From Devosia aurantiaca (lineage in GTDB: Bacteria > Pseudomonadota > Alphaproteobacteria > Rhizobiales > Devosiaceae): DNA of 64,000 nt. The notes under the pieces are model-generated. The model ran no database searches. It saw only the letters and a list, made by a program, of their open reading frames with translations, and had not been told where the DNA came from. Each line of letters opens with the position of its first letter. Position 1 is the first letter of the stretch. Of this stretch, positions 18,201 through 26,617 are shown one piece after another. The stretch is from assembly GCF_011058215.1 (NCBI RefSeq), contig NZ_JAALFG010000001.1:1059001-1123000 (forward strand), in the 5' to 3' direction. The translations under genes were made by a program, and so were the position numbers.

Positions 18201-19443
18201 GACCACCGTCCTGCCGCTGTCGCGCATCAGCGATCCTGCCGCCGTTTCAGCCGCCCTGACCAGCGTCGATCCGGGCGGCGGTACCTCAGTCTATCCTGGC
18301 CTTGAAGCCGCATACCGCATGCTGGAGGGCGTCGACACGCCAGCGCGCCACATCATCGTCATGACCGACGGGCTCAGCCAGCCCGGCGACTTCCCGGGCC
18401 TCCTGAGCCAAATTCGCGCGGCCGGCATCACCGTGTCCTCCGTGTCCATTGGTGAGGGCGCCGAGCGCGGCCTCATTGAAGAAATCGCTAGGCTTGGCGG
18501 CGGTAGCTTCCACGCCACCGACGACTTTGCGGCTCTCCCATCCATCCTCTCGCAAGAGGCCATGCTGCTTTCCGGCTCGCCCATCGAAACCGGCACGACC
18601 CAGCCGCTTTGGGCCAGCCGCACCGAGCCCTTTCTCCGCGGCCTCCCCGCCACCATGCCTCCCATTGACGGTTTCGTCCTGACGACGGCAAAGCCGGCCG
18701 CACAGCTTTCCATGGTGGTGCCCGACAGCAAGGGCGAACCCATGCCGCTGCTCGCCTCCTGGCGCTTTGGTGCGGGCCAGGTGCTGGCACTTACCACCGA
18801 AGCGGTGGGACCCTGGTCGTCTCAATGGCAGCAAATGGACAACTATGCCCCACTATGGGCGCAAGTCGTCCGCCAGTTCCTGCCCGGCGTCGCCAAAGGT
18901 GATGCGATCTTGGACCTCGTCCGCCAGGGCGATGGCATCCTTGCCGACATTACCCTGCGCAACGCCGCGCTCGACACCTTACCACAGCTGGTGGTGACGT
19001 CCGATATTGGTGAACCGACCATCCTGCCGCTGAGCAAGACCGGCACCGGCCTTTATCGCGCAGCCTACTATCCCGGCTCGGCGGGAGGCTTCCGTTTCGA
19101 CCTGACCGCTGGCGAGCTTGCCACCTCGCAAACTCTTGCCCTCGACTATCCAGCCCATCTTGGCTCTACCGCTCCCGATCAAGCGCTCCGCCAACTTGCC
19201 GTGCAGAGCGGCGGCGCCGTGGATGTCGCATCGCCCGTCCTCCGCAACCTGCCGGATCGCTGGGTCATGTGGCCAGCCTGGCCGGTCTGGCTTGCCTTCG
19301 CGCTTGCCTTATTCATGGTCGAGCTGACCGTCCGCTACACGCGCCTTTTCGCGCCGAAACGACAGCCAACCGGCAACGGTCGGCCGATCCAAACAACACC
19401 AGCAACTGCTCGCCCGCGGGTCGGCGAACCAGTCCACACATAA
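15211..19443 (+). CDS. Giant BatA-like double VWA membrane protein
   Basis: This 1410-residue protein appears to be two BatA/aerotolerance-like halves fused together. Half one has two N-terminal membrane segments (about 5-24 and 57-76) and a VWA-like domain whose metal site reads DRSGP at residue 93 rather than DxSxS, so it is probably degenerate. Two more membrane segments lie near 570 and 620. Half two has an intact VWA domain with DRSGS at residue 953 and a distal MTDG motif. A last membrane segment is near 1355-1375. VWA proteins beside MoxR and DUF58 genes act as metal-dependent adaptors. In methylotrophs the equivalent mxaC/mxaL products are needed for active methanol dehydrogenase. The frame is intact over 4.2 kb. 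Confidence 0.85.
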   Translation: MQLLAPFALVFAALALVVLAFHIRRRRNMAVPSLVIWRQLQMGQVRRNRIWQWPNPSWSLFLQLLVVLAMVAALAQPLLNRAPPVDHWIYVLDRSGPMQALDDGETLLAQAGAALRSRLAGAAGAGRQSLLAVGAHTQPILVNQPIGTAGMAEAVASIAAEDGPADWSKLPETLRPLIAEGEATRIVIYSDRSIDLPVLSDTVSVETSLFDSDTPNAAIAATIEQDPDKPNSWSLSGSVRLDPGQASTEVVVGFATAFGEQPLEWSRRTIGNPDAAAAEAAVTKSFTTTLDLPGPGIVSATLSDDGNSFDNVVRFVVAEAPPTLDILYLGAGNQPLLTALRAVDGTQIFQAPQLPADLGQFGLVIVDNQFVDRQPESNVLWIGNAGIGSDPLTAMPATAPTAANAAHPLMRDVDWTSITTGDGFALPSSANAEVLLRAGDQPLIITEPSEFGRNIALAFDPRNADWSQQPSMPVFAANLVDWLGLATKTPGAPCQVGATCRLDRRFEGGTITRLTAETPSSSIAIANWVPTAAGLYEVAKGEHRTLLAVNAAAAEPGVGGDTTQPADFPLPLWPILIGLAALALLAEAIVSGRGAERFLVADGLRNTNPLSTRRRIALALHVVVLALAVAALFNAPLPSRQAGETLVQVVAPGGIEADGVDRTIIASAGDDNSGFASAPQSSLALAAASIPWNAPGHIFVSGDTFGEDDDLSALTDTLRQRDIVLDISAFSPNEDALYISALEAPDPVFSGDTFQLGGIVHSASDQPATLRFERDGETLVEQQVALVAGDNRVETIISDVTPGAARYRLTATGSDSGDPANDALSRWIEVGDAGQVAVIANDPARGATFAAWLEGQGITGTVIEPDRVPYRPRDWAAYDGAVLIDVPAIALTTLQQEQLESAVADQGMGLLILGGPNSFGPGGYLETPLEDASPLSSRVPRDAPEATLVFVLDRSGSMQQAVGNGTRLDVAKQATLSAIDLLNQNSQVGIIVFDSEATTVLPLSRISDPAAVSAALTSVDPGGGTSVYPGLEAAYRMLEGVDTPARHIIVMTDGLSQPGDFPGLLSQIRAAGITVSSVSIGEGAERGLIEEIARLGGGSFHATDDFAALPSILSQEAMLLSGSPIETGTTQPLWASRTEPFLRGLPATMPPIDGFVLTTAKPAAQLSMVVPDSKGEPMPLLASWRFGAGQVLALTTEAVGPWSSQWQQMDNYAPLWAQVVRQFLPGVAKGDAILDLVRQGDGILADITLRNAALDTLPQLVVTSDIGEPTILPLSKTGTGLYRAAYYPGSAGGFRFDLTAGELATSQTLALDYPAHLGSTAPDQALRQLAVQSGGAVDVASPVLRNLPDRWVMWPAWPVWLAFALALFMVELTVRYTRLFAPKRQPTGNGRPIQTTPATARPRVGEPVHT

Positions 19444-19462
19444 GCCCGAGGGAAGAGCCCAG

Positions 19463-20476
19463 ATGTCGTCACCAGCCCTAAGCACCGACCAAGCGGACGC
19501 GGAAATGCACCGCCTCCTCGCAGCGCTCGGCGCCGCGCGCGACGAGATCGGCCGGGCGGTACTGGGGCAGGAACGCATCATCGAGGACCTGATGATCGGC
19601 CTCATCGCTGGCGGTCACGTCCTTCTTGAAGGCCCACCCGGCGTCGGCAAGACCCTTCTGGTCCGCACCCTGGCGCAGGCCACTGGTCTTTCCTTTTCAC
19701 GCGTGCAGTTCACGCCCGATCTGATGCCCGCCGATATTACCGGGTCGATGGTTCTGGTGCCCGATACGAGTGGTCGCAACATGCTCGAATTTCAGCGTGG
19801 CGCCATCTTTACGCAACTGCTGCTCGCCGACGAGATCAACCGCGCTACCCCGCGTACCCAGTCAGCGCTGCTCGAAGCCATGCAGGAGCGCACCGTCAGC
19901 GCTGCCGGGCAGACCATGAAGCTGCCCGAGCCCTTTTTCGTGCTGGCCACCCAGAACCCGCTTGAAATGGACGGCACCTACATTCTCCCCGAAGCGCAGA
20001 TCGACCGCTTCCTCCTTCAGCTCGACGTGCCGCTGCCCACGGCCGAAACCCTTTCCGCCATTCTCGACAGCACGACCGGCACAGCCGAAACGATCACCGA
20101 GCAGCATCTCAGTCCCGAAGACATCATCGCCGTCCAGGCGCTCGTTCGCAGTGTTCCACTAGCCGACCACGTGCGTCGCGCCATTGCCAATTTTGCCATC
20201 TCCACCCAGCCTGCGGCCGCGAATGCCACCGCCGATGTCAAGCGCTACCTGCGCTTCGGATTGAGCCCACGCGGCGCCCAGGCATTGGTGCTGGCCGCCA
20301 AGGGTCATGCGCTGCTCAACGGCCGCTTCGCCGTCAGCTTTGATGACGTCAAAGCCATGCTGCTCGCCACCACGCGCCACCGCGTGCACCTCAATTTCGA
20401 GGGCCGAGCCGATGGCGTGTCGCTCGAAAACCTGCTCGGCAAGCTCCTCGACACCAGCATCAAGGGCGTCTTGTGA
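19463..20476 (+). CDS. MoxR-family AAA+ ATPase
   Basis: This is a 337-residue AAA+ chaperone-like ATPase. The Walker A motif is GPPGVGKT (57-64), the Walker B/DExx segment is LLADEINRA (DEINR 123-127), and sensor 1 is in the ATQNPLEMDGTY stretch. These are the hallmarks of MoxR. MoxR proteins work with DUF58 and VWA partners in maturation of metal enzymes, as MxaR does for methanol dehydrogenase. A GGGAAGAG ribosome site precedes the ATG. The DUF58 gene overlaps its stop by four bases. Confidence 0.95.
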   Translation: MSSPALSTDQADAEMHRLLAALGAARDEIGRAVLGQERIIEDLMIGLIAGGHVLLEGPPGVGKTLLVRTLAQATGLSFSRVQFTPDLMPADITGSMVLVPDTSGRNMLEFQRGAIFTQLLLADEINRATPRTQSALLEAMQERTVSAAGQTMKLPEPFFVLATQNPLEMDGTYILPEAQIDRFLLQLDVPLPTAETLSAILDSTTGTAETITEQHLSPEDIIAVQALVRSVPLADHVRRAIANFAISTQPAAANATADVKRYLRFGLSPRGAQALVLAAKGHALLNGRFAVSFDDVKAMLLATTRHRVHLNFEGRADGVSLENLLGKLLDTSIKGVL

Positions 20477-21348
20477 AACCTTCCCCCGCCCTTCTCGAAC
20501 AGTTATCCACCGCGCGTTTCCTGATGACTAGGGCAACGCCGTCGGTAGGCATTGGCGAGCGGCGGTCGAACACCAAGGGGGCAGGGCTCGAATTTGCCGA
20601 GCACCGGCCATATCGGGCCGGCGATGACGTGCGCCATCTCGATCCGCGCGTCATGGCGCGGCTGGGCGAAAGCTATATCCGCCAATATTTCGTCGATCGT
20701 CAGCTGCCCATTTTCATTCTGCTCGACGGCACCCGCTCCATGCTCGCCGGCACGCCACAAAAGTTCGCCACCGCCGCTCAGATCGCCCAGGTCGCGGCTT
20801 TTGTTGGACTTTCGTCCGGTGACCGGGTGCGCGTTGGGGTCTCCGGCAATAGCGGCTTCCGCTGGTCGCAGGCATTGCAGGGCGGGGCGCGCGCGGACAT
20901 CCTCTTCAACTGGTTCAGCGACATCGAGCCGGGCGATCGCACCGATTTCGGCGCCGACATCGAGCGCGCCGTGCGCGACATGGGCAAGGCCGCCTATGTG
21001 GTTGTGGTAAGCGACTGGTGGGACGAGCGCATGATGCGCGCCCTCGATGTGCTCGAGGGCCAGGGCCACGACATCCTCGGCATCCAGGTCGCTGCGCCCG
21101 AAGAAATTGACCCCACCAGCCTGGGTAATGGCAGCGTCTTGCTAGTGGATGACGAAACCGGCGACGAGGTCGAAACGGTGATCGACGAAGCCGTGGTCAC
21201 CGATTACCGCAACGCGCTCAAAGCCTTCCAGGCCACGCTGCGGCAGCGGCTGGTGAGAAGCGGTGGGCGCTTTTTTGCCCTGTCCTCTGCCGCCGACATT
21301 TCACGTTTCTTTCTGCGCGACCTGCGCGCTGCCGGGGTATTGCTGTGA
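20473..21348 (+). CDS. DUF58 domain protein, MoxR partner
   Basis: This is a 291-residue DUF58 protein with the typical GAGLEFAEHRPYRAGDDVRH segment followed by DPRVMARLGE, then a VWA-like second half (ILLDGTRSM) carrying a partial metal site. It corresponds in context to MxaS. The GTG start overlaps the MoxR stop and the stop overlaps the GTG start of the ABC ATPase. This ties the chaperone module to the exporter in one translationally coupled unit. Confidence 0.92.
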   Translation: MKPSPALLEQLSTARFLMTRATPSVGIGERRSNTKGAGLEFAEHRPYRAGDDVRHLDPRVMARLGESYIRQYFVDRQLPIFILLDGTRSMLAGTPQKFATAAQIAQVAAFVGLSSGDRVRVGVSGNSGFRWSQALQGGARADILFNWFSDIEPGDRTDFGADIERAVRDMGKAAYVVVVSDWWDERMMRALDVLEGQGHDILGIQVAAPEEIDPTSLGNGSVLLVDDETGDEVETVIDEAVVTDYRNALKAFQATLRQRLVRSGGRFFALSSAADISRFFLRDLRAAGVLL

Positions 21349-22319
21349 CCGAGACCGAAGCCGCCATCCATGTTGCCGGCCTCACCAAGCGCTATGGCCG
21401 CATGACAGCGCTCGAAGACGTCAACCTGCAGGTGCCGCGCAACGCCACCTTTGCGCTCCTTGGTCCAAACGGCGCTGGCAAGACGACGCTCATCCATATT
21501 CTTTGCACCATTCTGGCTGCCGACGAGGGCACCGCCCTGATCGCCGGCGCCGATGTGCGCAAGAAGCCGCTGCAGGCGCGCCGCAATATCGGCGTCGTCT
21601 TCCAGGAACCCAGCCTCGACGACCGCCTGACCGCCTTCGAAAATCTCGACTTCCACGGCCGCGTTTACAACGTGAAGGCGGCCGAGCGGAAGGCCGGCAT
21701 TGATGAACTCCTGGCCTTGGTGGAACTCGAACCCTGGCGCCACGCCGTCGTGCGCAGTTTTTCCGGCGGAATGAAGCGGCGGCTCGAAATCGCCCGCGCC
21801 CTGCTGCACAAGCCGAAAATCCTCTTCCTCGACGAGCCCACCGTCGGTCTCGACGCCCAGTCGCGTGCCGGCATCTGGAGCTATCTTGATACGCTCCGCC
21901 GCCAGCGCGATCTCACCATCGTTGTCACGACCCACTACATCGAAGAGGTCGAGAACTGCGATAAGGTCTCGATCATCGACCACGGCAAGATCATTGCCGA
22001 TGGCTCGCCCGCCGAGCTCAAGCACCGGTTCGGCAAAGAAACGGCGCGTGTCCTGCCGCGCGATCCGGACGTGGCGGCGGCGCTGACGGAGCGCTATGGC
22101 AGCTTGCAGACGGCCAAGGACGGCAGCATCATCGTCGATGCCGGTGCGCCCGGCTTTGCCGATGCCTTCCTTGCCGAATTCGGCACCCGCATCCGCCAGG
22201 TCTCCTTCGACACGCCCAGTCTTGAAAGCGTCTTCCTGACCCTCACCGGCCGCGAGCTGCGCGACAAGGGGGCGGATGAAAGCGAAAAGCGCAATGCCAA
22301 GCGGGGCCGCCGCTCATGA
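21345..22319 (+). CDS. ABC exporter ATPase of the PQQ-alcohol-dehydrogenase-linked type
   Basis: This 324-residue ATPase has Walker A GPNGAGKTT (about 40-48), signature FSGGMKRR and Walker B ILFLDEP, followed by a roughly 90-residue tail. It has the length and form of the PedA-type ATPases encoded in quinoprotein alcohol dehydrogenase loci. Its likely permease is not the next gene but the ABC-2 permease at 24970, four genes downstream. The substrate is unknown, and export of a toxic product or delivery of a cofactor are both guesses. Confidence 0.85.
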   Translation: MTETEAAIHVAGLTKRYGRMTALEDVNLQVPRNATFALLGPNGAGKTTLIHILCTILAADEGTALIAGADVRKKPLQARRNIGVVFQEPSLDDRLTAFENLDFHGRVYNVKAAERKAGIDELLALVELEPWRHAVVRSFSGGMKRRLEIARALLHKPKILFLDEPTVGLDAQSRAGIWSYLDTLRRQRDLTIVVTTHYIEEVENCDKVSIIDHGKIIADGSPAELKHRFGKETARVLPRDPDVAAALTERYGSLQTAKDGSIIVDAGAPGFADAFLAEFGTRIRQVSFDTPSLESVFLTLTGRELRDKGADESEKRNAKRGRRS

Positions 22320-23068
22320 GGATTGCCTTCTATCGGCTGATCTTTCTGGCGGCGCTGATCGCGCTCTGGTGGCTTGCCTCGACGGTGGTCGAGCGTAATC
22401 TGGTGCCGTCGCCCTGGGCCACCATGCTGGCGGCAGGCGTTCTGATCTCCGAAGGCCGGCTGAGCACTGCGCTTGTCGACAGTATCTCGATCTATCTGGG
22501 CGGCTACGCTGCAGCCATCCTTGTCGGCATTCCGATCGGGCTTGTGATGGGCACGGTCCGCCCACTCGGCAAGACACTGGAAATATTCGTCTATGCGCTC
22601 TCGGCCACGCCCCGCGTCGCCTTTATCCCGCTGATCATCGTCTTCCTAGGGCTCGGGCCGCAGGCCAAGATCCTGATCATCTTTCTCGGCGCCGTCATGC
22701 CGATCCTAATCAATACCTATGCCGGCGCCCTCAATTCCGACCAGGAGCTGATCGAGATGGCCCGCTCGGTTGGGGCCAGGCGGCAGCGTATTTTTACCAG
22801 CATCGTGCTGCCCGGTGCCGTGCCTTTCATCCTTGTCGGCCTGCGCGTCGGGGCCACCATCGGCCTTATCAACACCGTCGTTGCCGAGCTTTACACCGCC
22901 GTAAAAGGCCTGGGTGGCCTTCTGGCCATCTATGGCAATACCTTCCGCATGGCCGAGTATTTCGTCATCGTTTTGACCCTGGCGCTGATCGGCGTCATCG
23001 TCACCGAAGCCCTCAGATATCTCGAAAATCGTCTTGGCCGCTGGCGACGAAGCGATGCCGTTCTTTGA
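22316..23068 (+). CDS. SsuC/TauC-type ABC importer permease
   Basis: This 250-residue inner-membrane permease has about six transmembrane segments. The binding-protein-dependent loop reads ARSVGARRQRIFTSIVLPGA, which is the EAA-type contact site with its ATPase. The fold is that of nitrate/taurine/alkanesulfonate permeases. It overlaps the exporter ATPase gene by four bases and is followed by its binding protein and ATPase. Together they form a complete importer, here embedded in the quinoprotein-linked operon. Confidence 0.9.
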   Translation: MRIAFYRLIFLAALIALWWLASTVVERNLVPSPWATMLAAGVLISEGRLSTALVDSISIYLGGYAAAILVGIPIGLVMGTVRPLGKTLEIFVYALSATPRVAFIPLIIVFLGLGPQAKILIIFLGAVMPILINTYAGALNSDQELIEMARSVGARRQRIFTSIVLPGAVPFILVGLRVGATIGLINTVVAELYTAVKGLGGLLAIYGNTFRMAEYFVIVLTLALIGVIVTEALRYLENRLGRWRRSDAVL

Positions 23069-23100
23069 CACGCACCGAACAAGACAGAGGAGGAAACATC

Positions 23101-24111
23101 GTGAAGACCAACATTCTTGGAGCAATCACCGCGCTTCTGCTCACCGCCACCAGCGCCAATGCCGAGCCCTTCCGCCTGATCGTTACCGATCTTGAGACAC
23201 CTTTGGTGCCGAACTCGGTCATGGATCTGGCCGTGCAGCAGGGCTATTTCGAACGCGAAGGCGTCGACGTGGAATTGGTCCGCGTCCAGCAGACGCCCTC
23301 TGCCCTTGCCGCCATCCAGGCCGGCGAAGGGGAAATGGCCAATATCGGGGTCGATGCGCTGCTGCTTCTGGTTGCCGGCGGTGCCGATGACCTTCGCGCC
23401 GTTATCTCGCCCAACAAGTCGCTGCCTTTCCTGATCGTGGCCAAGGACGAGATCGCCACCCCGGCCGATCTTGCCGGCAGAAGCTTCGGCATCGGGCGCC
23501 CAGGCAGCCTTGATCAGTCGCTGAGCACTCGGGTGATGGCGGCGAACGGGGTGGACACAAGTGCGGTGGAGTTTGTCGCGCTTGGCCAGCCCAATGTCCG
23601 GGCGCAGGCTTTGGTGGCGGGTCAGGTGGATGCGACCACTGTTTCCATTGGGGTTTGGAGCTCGATACCGGACACGACGGGGCTGCATGTTTTGGTGGAT
23701 CAGGCGGCCTATTACGAGGCGGCGCCGCAGGTGAGCAAGGTCAACATCGTGACCCAGGAGGTGCTCGATGAACGACGCGATGACGTCAAGAAGGTCATCA
23801 CCGCGCTGATCAAGGCCTCGCGCGATTATGCCGCCGATCCTGCGGCCTGGGTATCGGCCATGGAAACGGCGCTGCCATCCGCCGACCCCGCGACGCTGAC
23901 AGAACTTGGCACCAGCTTCCAGAACAGCTGGAGCACCAATGGCGGGCTCAGCAAGGATGAACTCGAAGCCACGGTGACCGCGCTCTACCAGGGCGAAGAC
24001 TTCGCCAATGTGCGGCCAGTGACCATCACCGAGTGGACCGACTTCACGCTGATCGACGAAGTGCTGGCCGACCTTGGCACCGACGACAAGATGGACCCGG
24101 TCACACGATGA
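23101..24111 (+). CDS. SsuA/NMT1-type periplasmic binding protein
   Basis: This is a 336-residue substrate-binding protein of the NMT1/SsuA family with a signal peptide (about 1-20, ending ATSANAEP). Family features include the LAVQQGYFEREGVDVELV segment and a GRSFGIGRPGSLDQ hinge region. I chose GTG 23101 because GAGGAGGAAACATC lies directly before it. The longer ATG frame from 23065 adds a non-signal leader. The ligand cannot be predicted from sequence. Related proteins bind sulfonates, nitrate or pyrimidine precursors. Confidence 0.9.
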   Translation: MKTNILGAITALLLTATSANAEPFRLIVTDLETPLVPNSVMDLAVQQGYFEREGVDVELVRVQQTPSALAAIQAGEGEMANIGVDALLLLVAGGADDLRAVISPNKSLPFLIVAKDEIATPADLAGRSFGIGRPGSLDQSLSTRVMAANGVDTSAVEFVALGQPNVRAQALVAGQVDATTVSIGVWSSIPDTTGLHVLVDQAAYYEAAPQVSKVNIVTQEVLDERRDDVKKVITALIKASRDYAADPAAWVSAMETALPSADPATLTELGTSFQNSWSTNGGLSKDELEATVTALYQGEDFANVRPVTITEWTDFTLIDEVLADLGTDDKMDPVTR

Positions 24112-24950
24112 TGGCACTCGACGCCCCGACGCAGCCTGATCGTATCGTGCTCACGGGCGTGTCCAAGACCTTTGGTGCTGGCGACAAAGCCGCCGGCACC
24201 GTTGCGCTGAAGGATGTCAACCTTTCTGTCCCGGACGGCGCCTTCGTGTCCCTGCTCGGTCCCTCGGGCTGCGGCAAGACCACGATCCTGCGCATCGTCG
24301 ATGGGCTCATCCTTCCCGATCAGGGCAGGGTCCTCGTTTCCGGAGCGACGCCGAAACCGGGGCCCGACATGGGCTTCATGTTCCAGTCCTTCCGGCTGAT
24401 CCCCTGGTCTACAGTGCGCGGCAATGTCGAGTTTGCGCTGGCCGAATCCATTGCCGACAAGGCCGAGCGCCGCGCACGCGCCGAGCGCTACATCCATCTG
24501 GTCGGCCTTGCCCGCTTTATCGACAACTATCCGTCCGAGCTTTCCGGCGGCATGCGCCAGCGCGTGGCCCTGGCCCGTGCCCTCGCTACCGAGCCCGACA
24601 TCCTTCTCATGGACGAGCCTTTTGCCAGCATCGATGCGCAGACGCGCGAGTTGATGCAGATCGAGCTAATGCGCCTTTGGAGCGCGCGGCAATCGGTGGC
24701 GCTCTTTGTCACACACAGCGTCGACGAAGCAATCCTGCTCGCCGACCAGGTCGTGCTGATGGGACCGCGTCCCGGTCGCATTCTCGAAGTCATCGATGTG
24801 GGCCTCGACCGCCCGCGCTGGAGCTACGACGTGCGCGCCGAGAAGCGCTTTATCGAGCTGCGCGCCTACCTTTGGGATCGCATCCGCACGCTGGTGCTGA
24901 TCGATCCGGAATCCGATTTCTTTGGCCGCAATCTGGGCGCGGCCGACTGA
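24108..24950 (+). CDS. SsuB/TauB-type ABC importer ATPase
   Basis: This 280-residue ATPase has Walker A GPSGCGKTT, a Q-loop in FMFQSFRLIPW, signature LSGGMRQR, Walker B ILLMDEP and switch His in FVTHSVDEA. The last two motifs are diagnostic of the nitrate/taurine importer class. The ATG at 24108 overlaps the binding-protein stop. It completes the three-gene importer. Confidence 0.92.
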   Translation: MMALDAPTQPDRIVLTGVSKTFGAGDKAAGTVALKDVNLSVPDGAFVSLLGPSGCGKTTILRIVDGLILPDQGRVLVSGATPKPGPDMGFMFQSFRLIPWSTVRGNVEFALAESIADKAERRARAERYIHLVGLARFIDNYPSELSGGMRQRVALARALATEPDILLMDEPFASIDAQTRELMQIELMRLWSARQSVALFVTHSVDEAILLADQVVLMGPRPGRILEVIDVGLDRPRWSYDVRAEKRFIELRAYLWDRIRTLVLIDPESDFFGRNLGAAD

Positions 24951-24969
24951 CTGCTGAAAGGGAGCCCCT

Positions 24970-25768
24970 ATGGGCCTGCTTGGGGAATTTACGCGATCTG
25001 GCTGCGTGAGGTGAAGCGCGCCATCCGCGATCGCGGCCAGCTCATCGGTGGCGTCAGCCGCCCGCTGATGTGGGTGCTGATCATGGGCATCGGCCTCAAC
25101 CCATATTTTCGGGGTGAGGTCTTCGGCGAAGTGCGCTTTGCCGTACCCTATACCTATATCCAGTTCATCTTCCCGGCCATCGTCGTCCTCAACATCATGT
25201 ACACCTCGGTGCAGTCGGCGGTGTCGGTGATCTGGGACCGCGAATTCGGCTTCCTGCGCGAAGTGCTGGTGTCGCCGCTGCCGCGCTGGGCTGCACTTTT
25301 GGGCAAGATCCTAGGCGGTACCACCATCGCCGTCTTCCATGGCTGCCTAGTCCTGGCCTTGGCGCCCTTCGCCGACGTGGTCATCACGTGGGACCGGTTG
25401 CTGCTCGGCCTGCTGTTCATGTTCCTTCTCGCCTTCGGGCTCACCTCCTTTGGCGTCATCATCGCTTCGCGCATCCGCAGCTTCGAAGGCTTCGGCGTTT
25501 TCTCCAACGCGGTCATCCTGCCGCTCTATTTCTTGTCCAGTTCCGTGTTCCCGCTCGATCCAGCCCTAACGCGCGCCCAAACGCTGGTTGTCTATCCCGA
25601 ATGGCTGGTGACGCTGGTCGAGTGGAACCCGATCACCTATGCGGTCGACGCCTTGCGGGGACCTTCATTCGCTTCAACCAGTTCGATCCCGCGATCGGGC
25701 CGATCCTGCTTTCGGCCATGGCGGTTGGGTTCTTCATCTGGGCGTTGCTCGATTTCCGGAAGGCATGA
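24970..25768 (+). CDS. ABC-2 permease of the PQQ-alcohol-dehydrogenase type, two frameshifts
   Basis: This roughly 266-residue ABC-2 permease has the PedC-like pattern WLREVKRAIRDRGQLIGG and a C-terminal DALRGTFIRFNQFDP stretch. The sequence is broken twice. The first break is near 24975-24976, where the ATG-led start (with GGGAG upstream) must shift to reach WGIYAIWLREVKRA. The second is in the G-run at 25657-25660, after which the true end is at 25768. Restoring one base at each site gives one continuous frame. It is the expected partner of the exporter ATPase at 21345, separated from it by the importer genes. Confidence 0.82.
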
Positions 25769-25769
25769 C

Positions 25770-26615
25770 ATGGCCGGCCCTCGCATAAGCACGCGTCCGA
25801 AATGGGTTGGCGACCTCGGCACGCTCGGCGTCATCGGCCTCCTGTTCGGCGCCATCTACCTCCTGCCACCGGACAATTCGTACGAAGCCATCCGCGAAAC
25901 GGGGCGCATTACCGCCTGCATGCCCACGCTCTATCCTCCGCTCGTCACCGCGGATCCGGCCGAGCCGGGTTTCGATGTGGAATTGCTGGGGCAGCTGGCG
26001 CAAAGGCTCGACCTCCGCCTCAACATCCTGCCCAACGCCGCCATGGCCAAAGACTTCAACCCGCGCAGCTGGCGCGTGACGCGCGCCCAGTGCCAGGTGC
26101 TCGCTGGCGGCATCGCGCTGACGACGCCGGTGCTCTCCTATCTTGATGCCACGGCGCCCTATCTATCCACCGGCTGGGCTGTCGTTTCGCCCGAGCCTCT
26201 GACCAGCCTCGACGGCAAGACCGTCGGTTTCTATGCCGGCCTCAGCGGGCTCGATCGCGTGGCGCTGAGCCGCAGCCTGCGGCAGATGGGTCTGCGCCCG
26301 CGCATCGTCAACAGTGCCGAAGCGCTTCAAGCGGGACTGGCCGATGGGACGCTCGATGCCGGCATCAGCGAAGCCCTGGTGGCGCGCCAGATTGCTGGCG
26401 CCAATGACTGGTCAGTAAGCTGGGCGCCGGGCACCGAGGAGCGCTATCCCCTTGGCATCGGTCTCTGGAAAGGCGACCTGACCCTCAAGCGCCGATTGAC
26501 CGCTGCGCTCGACCAGCTGGAGGCCGATGGCACCGTCGACCGGCTCAAGGATAAGTACGATATTGCCGACATCGAGACGGTGATCGGCGGCGGTGCGGCG
26601 CCGGAGCTCGAATAG
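25770..26615 (+). CDS. MoxJ-like quinoprotein-associated binding protein, membrane-anchored
   Basis: This 281-residue protein has an N-terminal membrane anchor (about 13-33, rich in Gly and Leu) and a solute-binding type 3 fold with the FDVELLGQLAQRLDLRL segment. It belongs by form and context to the probable ABC binding proteins associated with quinoprotein dehydrogenases (MoxJ/XoxJ group), which are thought to help dehydrogenase activation rather than transport. The start is one base beyond the permease stop. Its own stop lies two bases from the stop of the convergent gene. Confidence 0.78.
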   Translation: MAGPRISTRPKWVGDLGTLGVIGLLFGAIYLLPPDNSYEAIRETGRITACMPTLYPPLVTADPAEPGFDVELLGQLAQRLDLRLNILPNAAMAKDFNPRSWRVTRAQCQVLAGGIALTTPVLSYLDATAPYLSTGWAVVSPEPLTSLDGKTVGFYAGLSGLDRVALSRSLRQMGLRPRIVNSAEALQAGLADGTLDAGISEALVARQIAGANDWSVSWAPGTEERYPLGIGLWKGDLTLKRRLTAALDQLEADGTVDRLKDKYDIADIETVIGGGAAPELE

Positions 26616-26617
26616 GC

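Noticed and set aside
24970..26615. Single fused permease plus binding protein
   Set aside because: The continuous frame arises from a frameshift at 25657-25660. The permease ends at 25768 and a new ATG at 25770 starts the binding protein.
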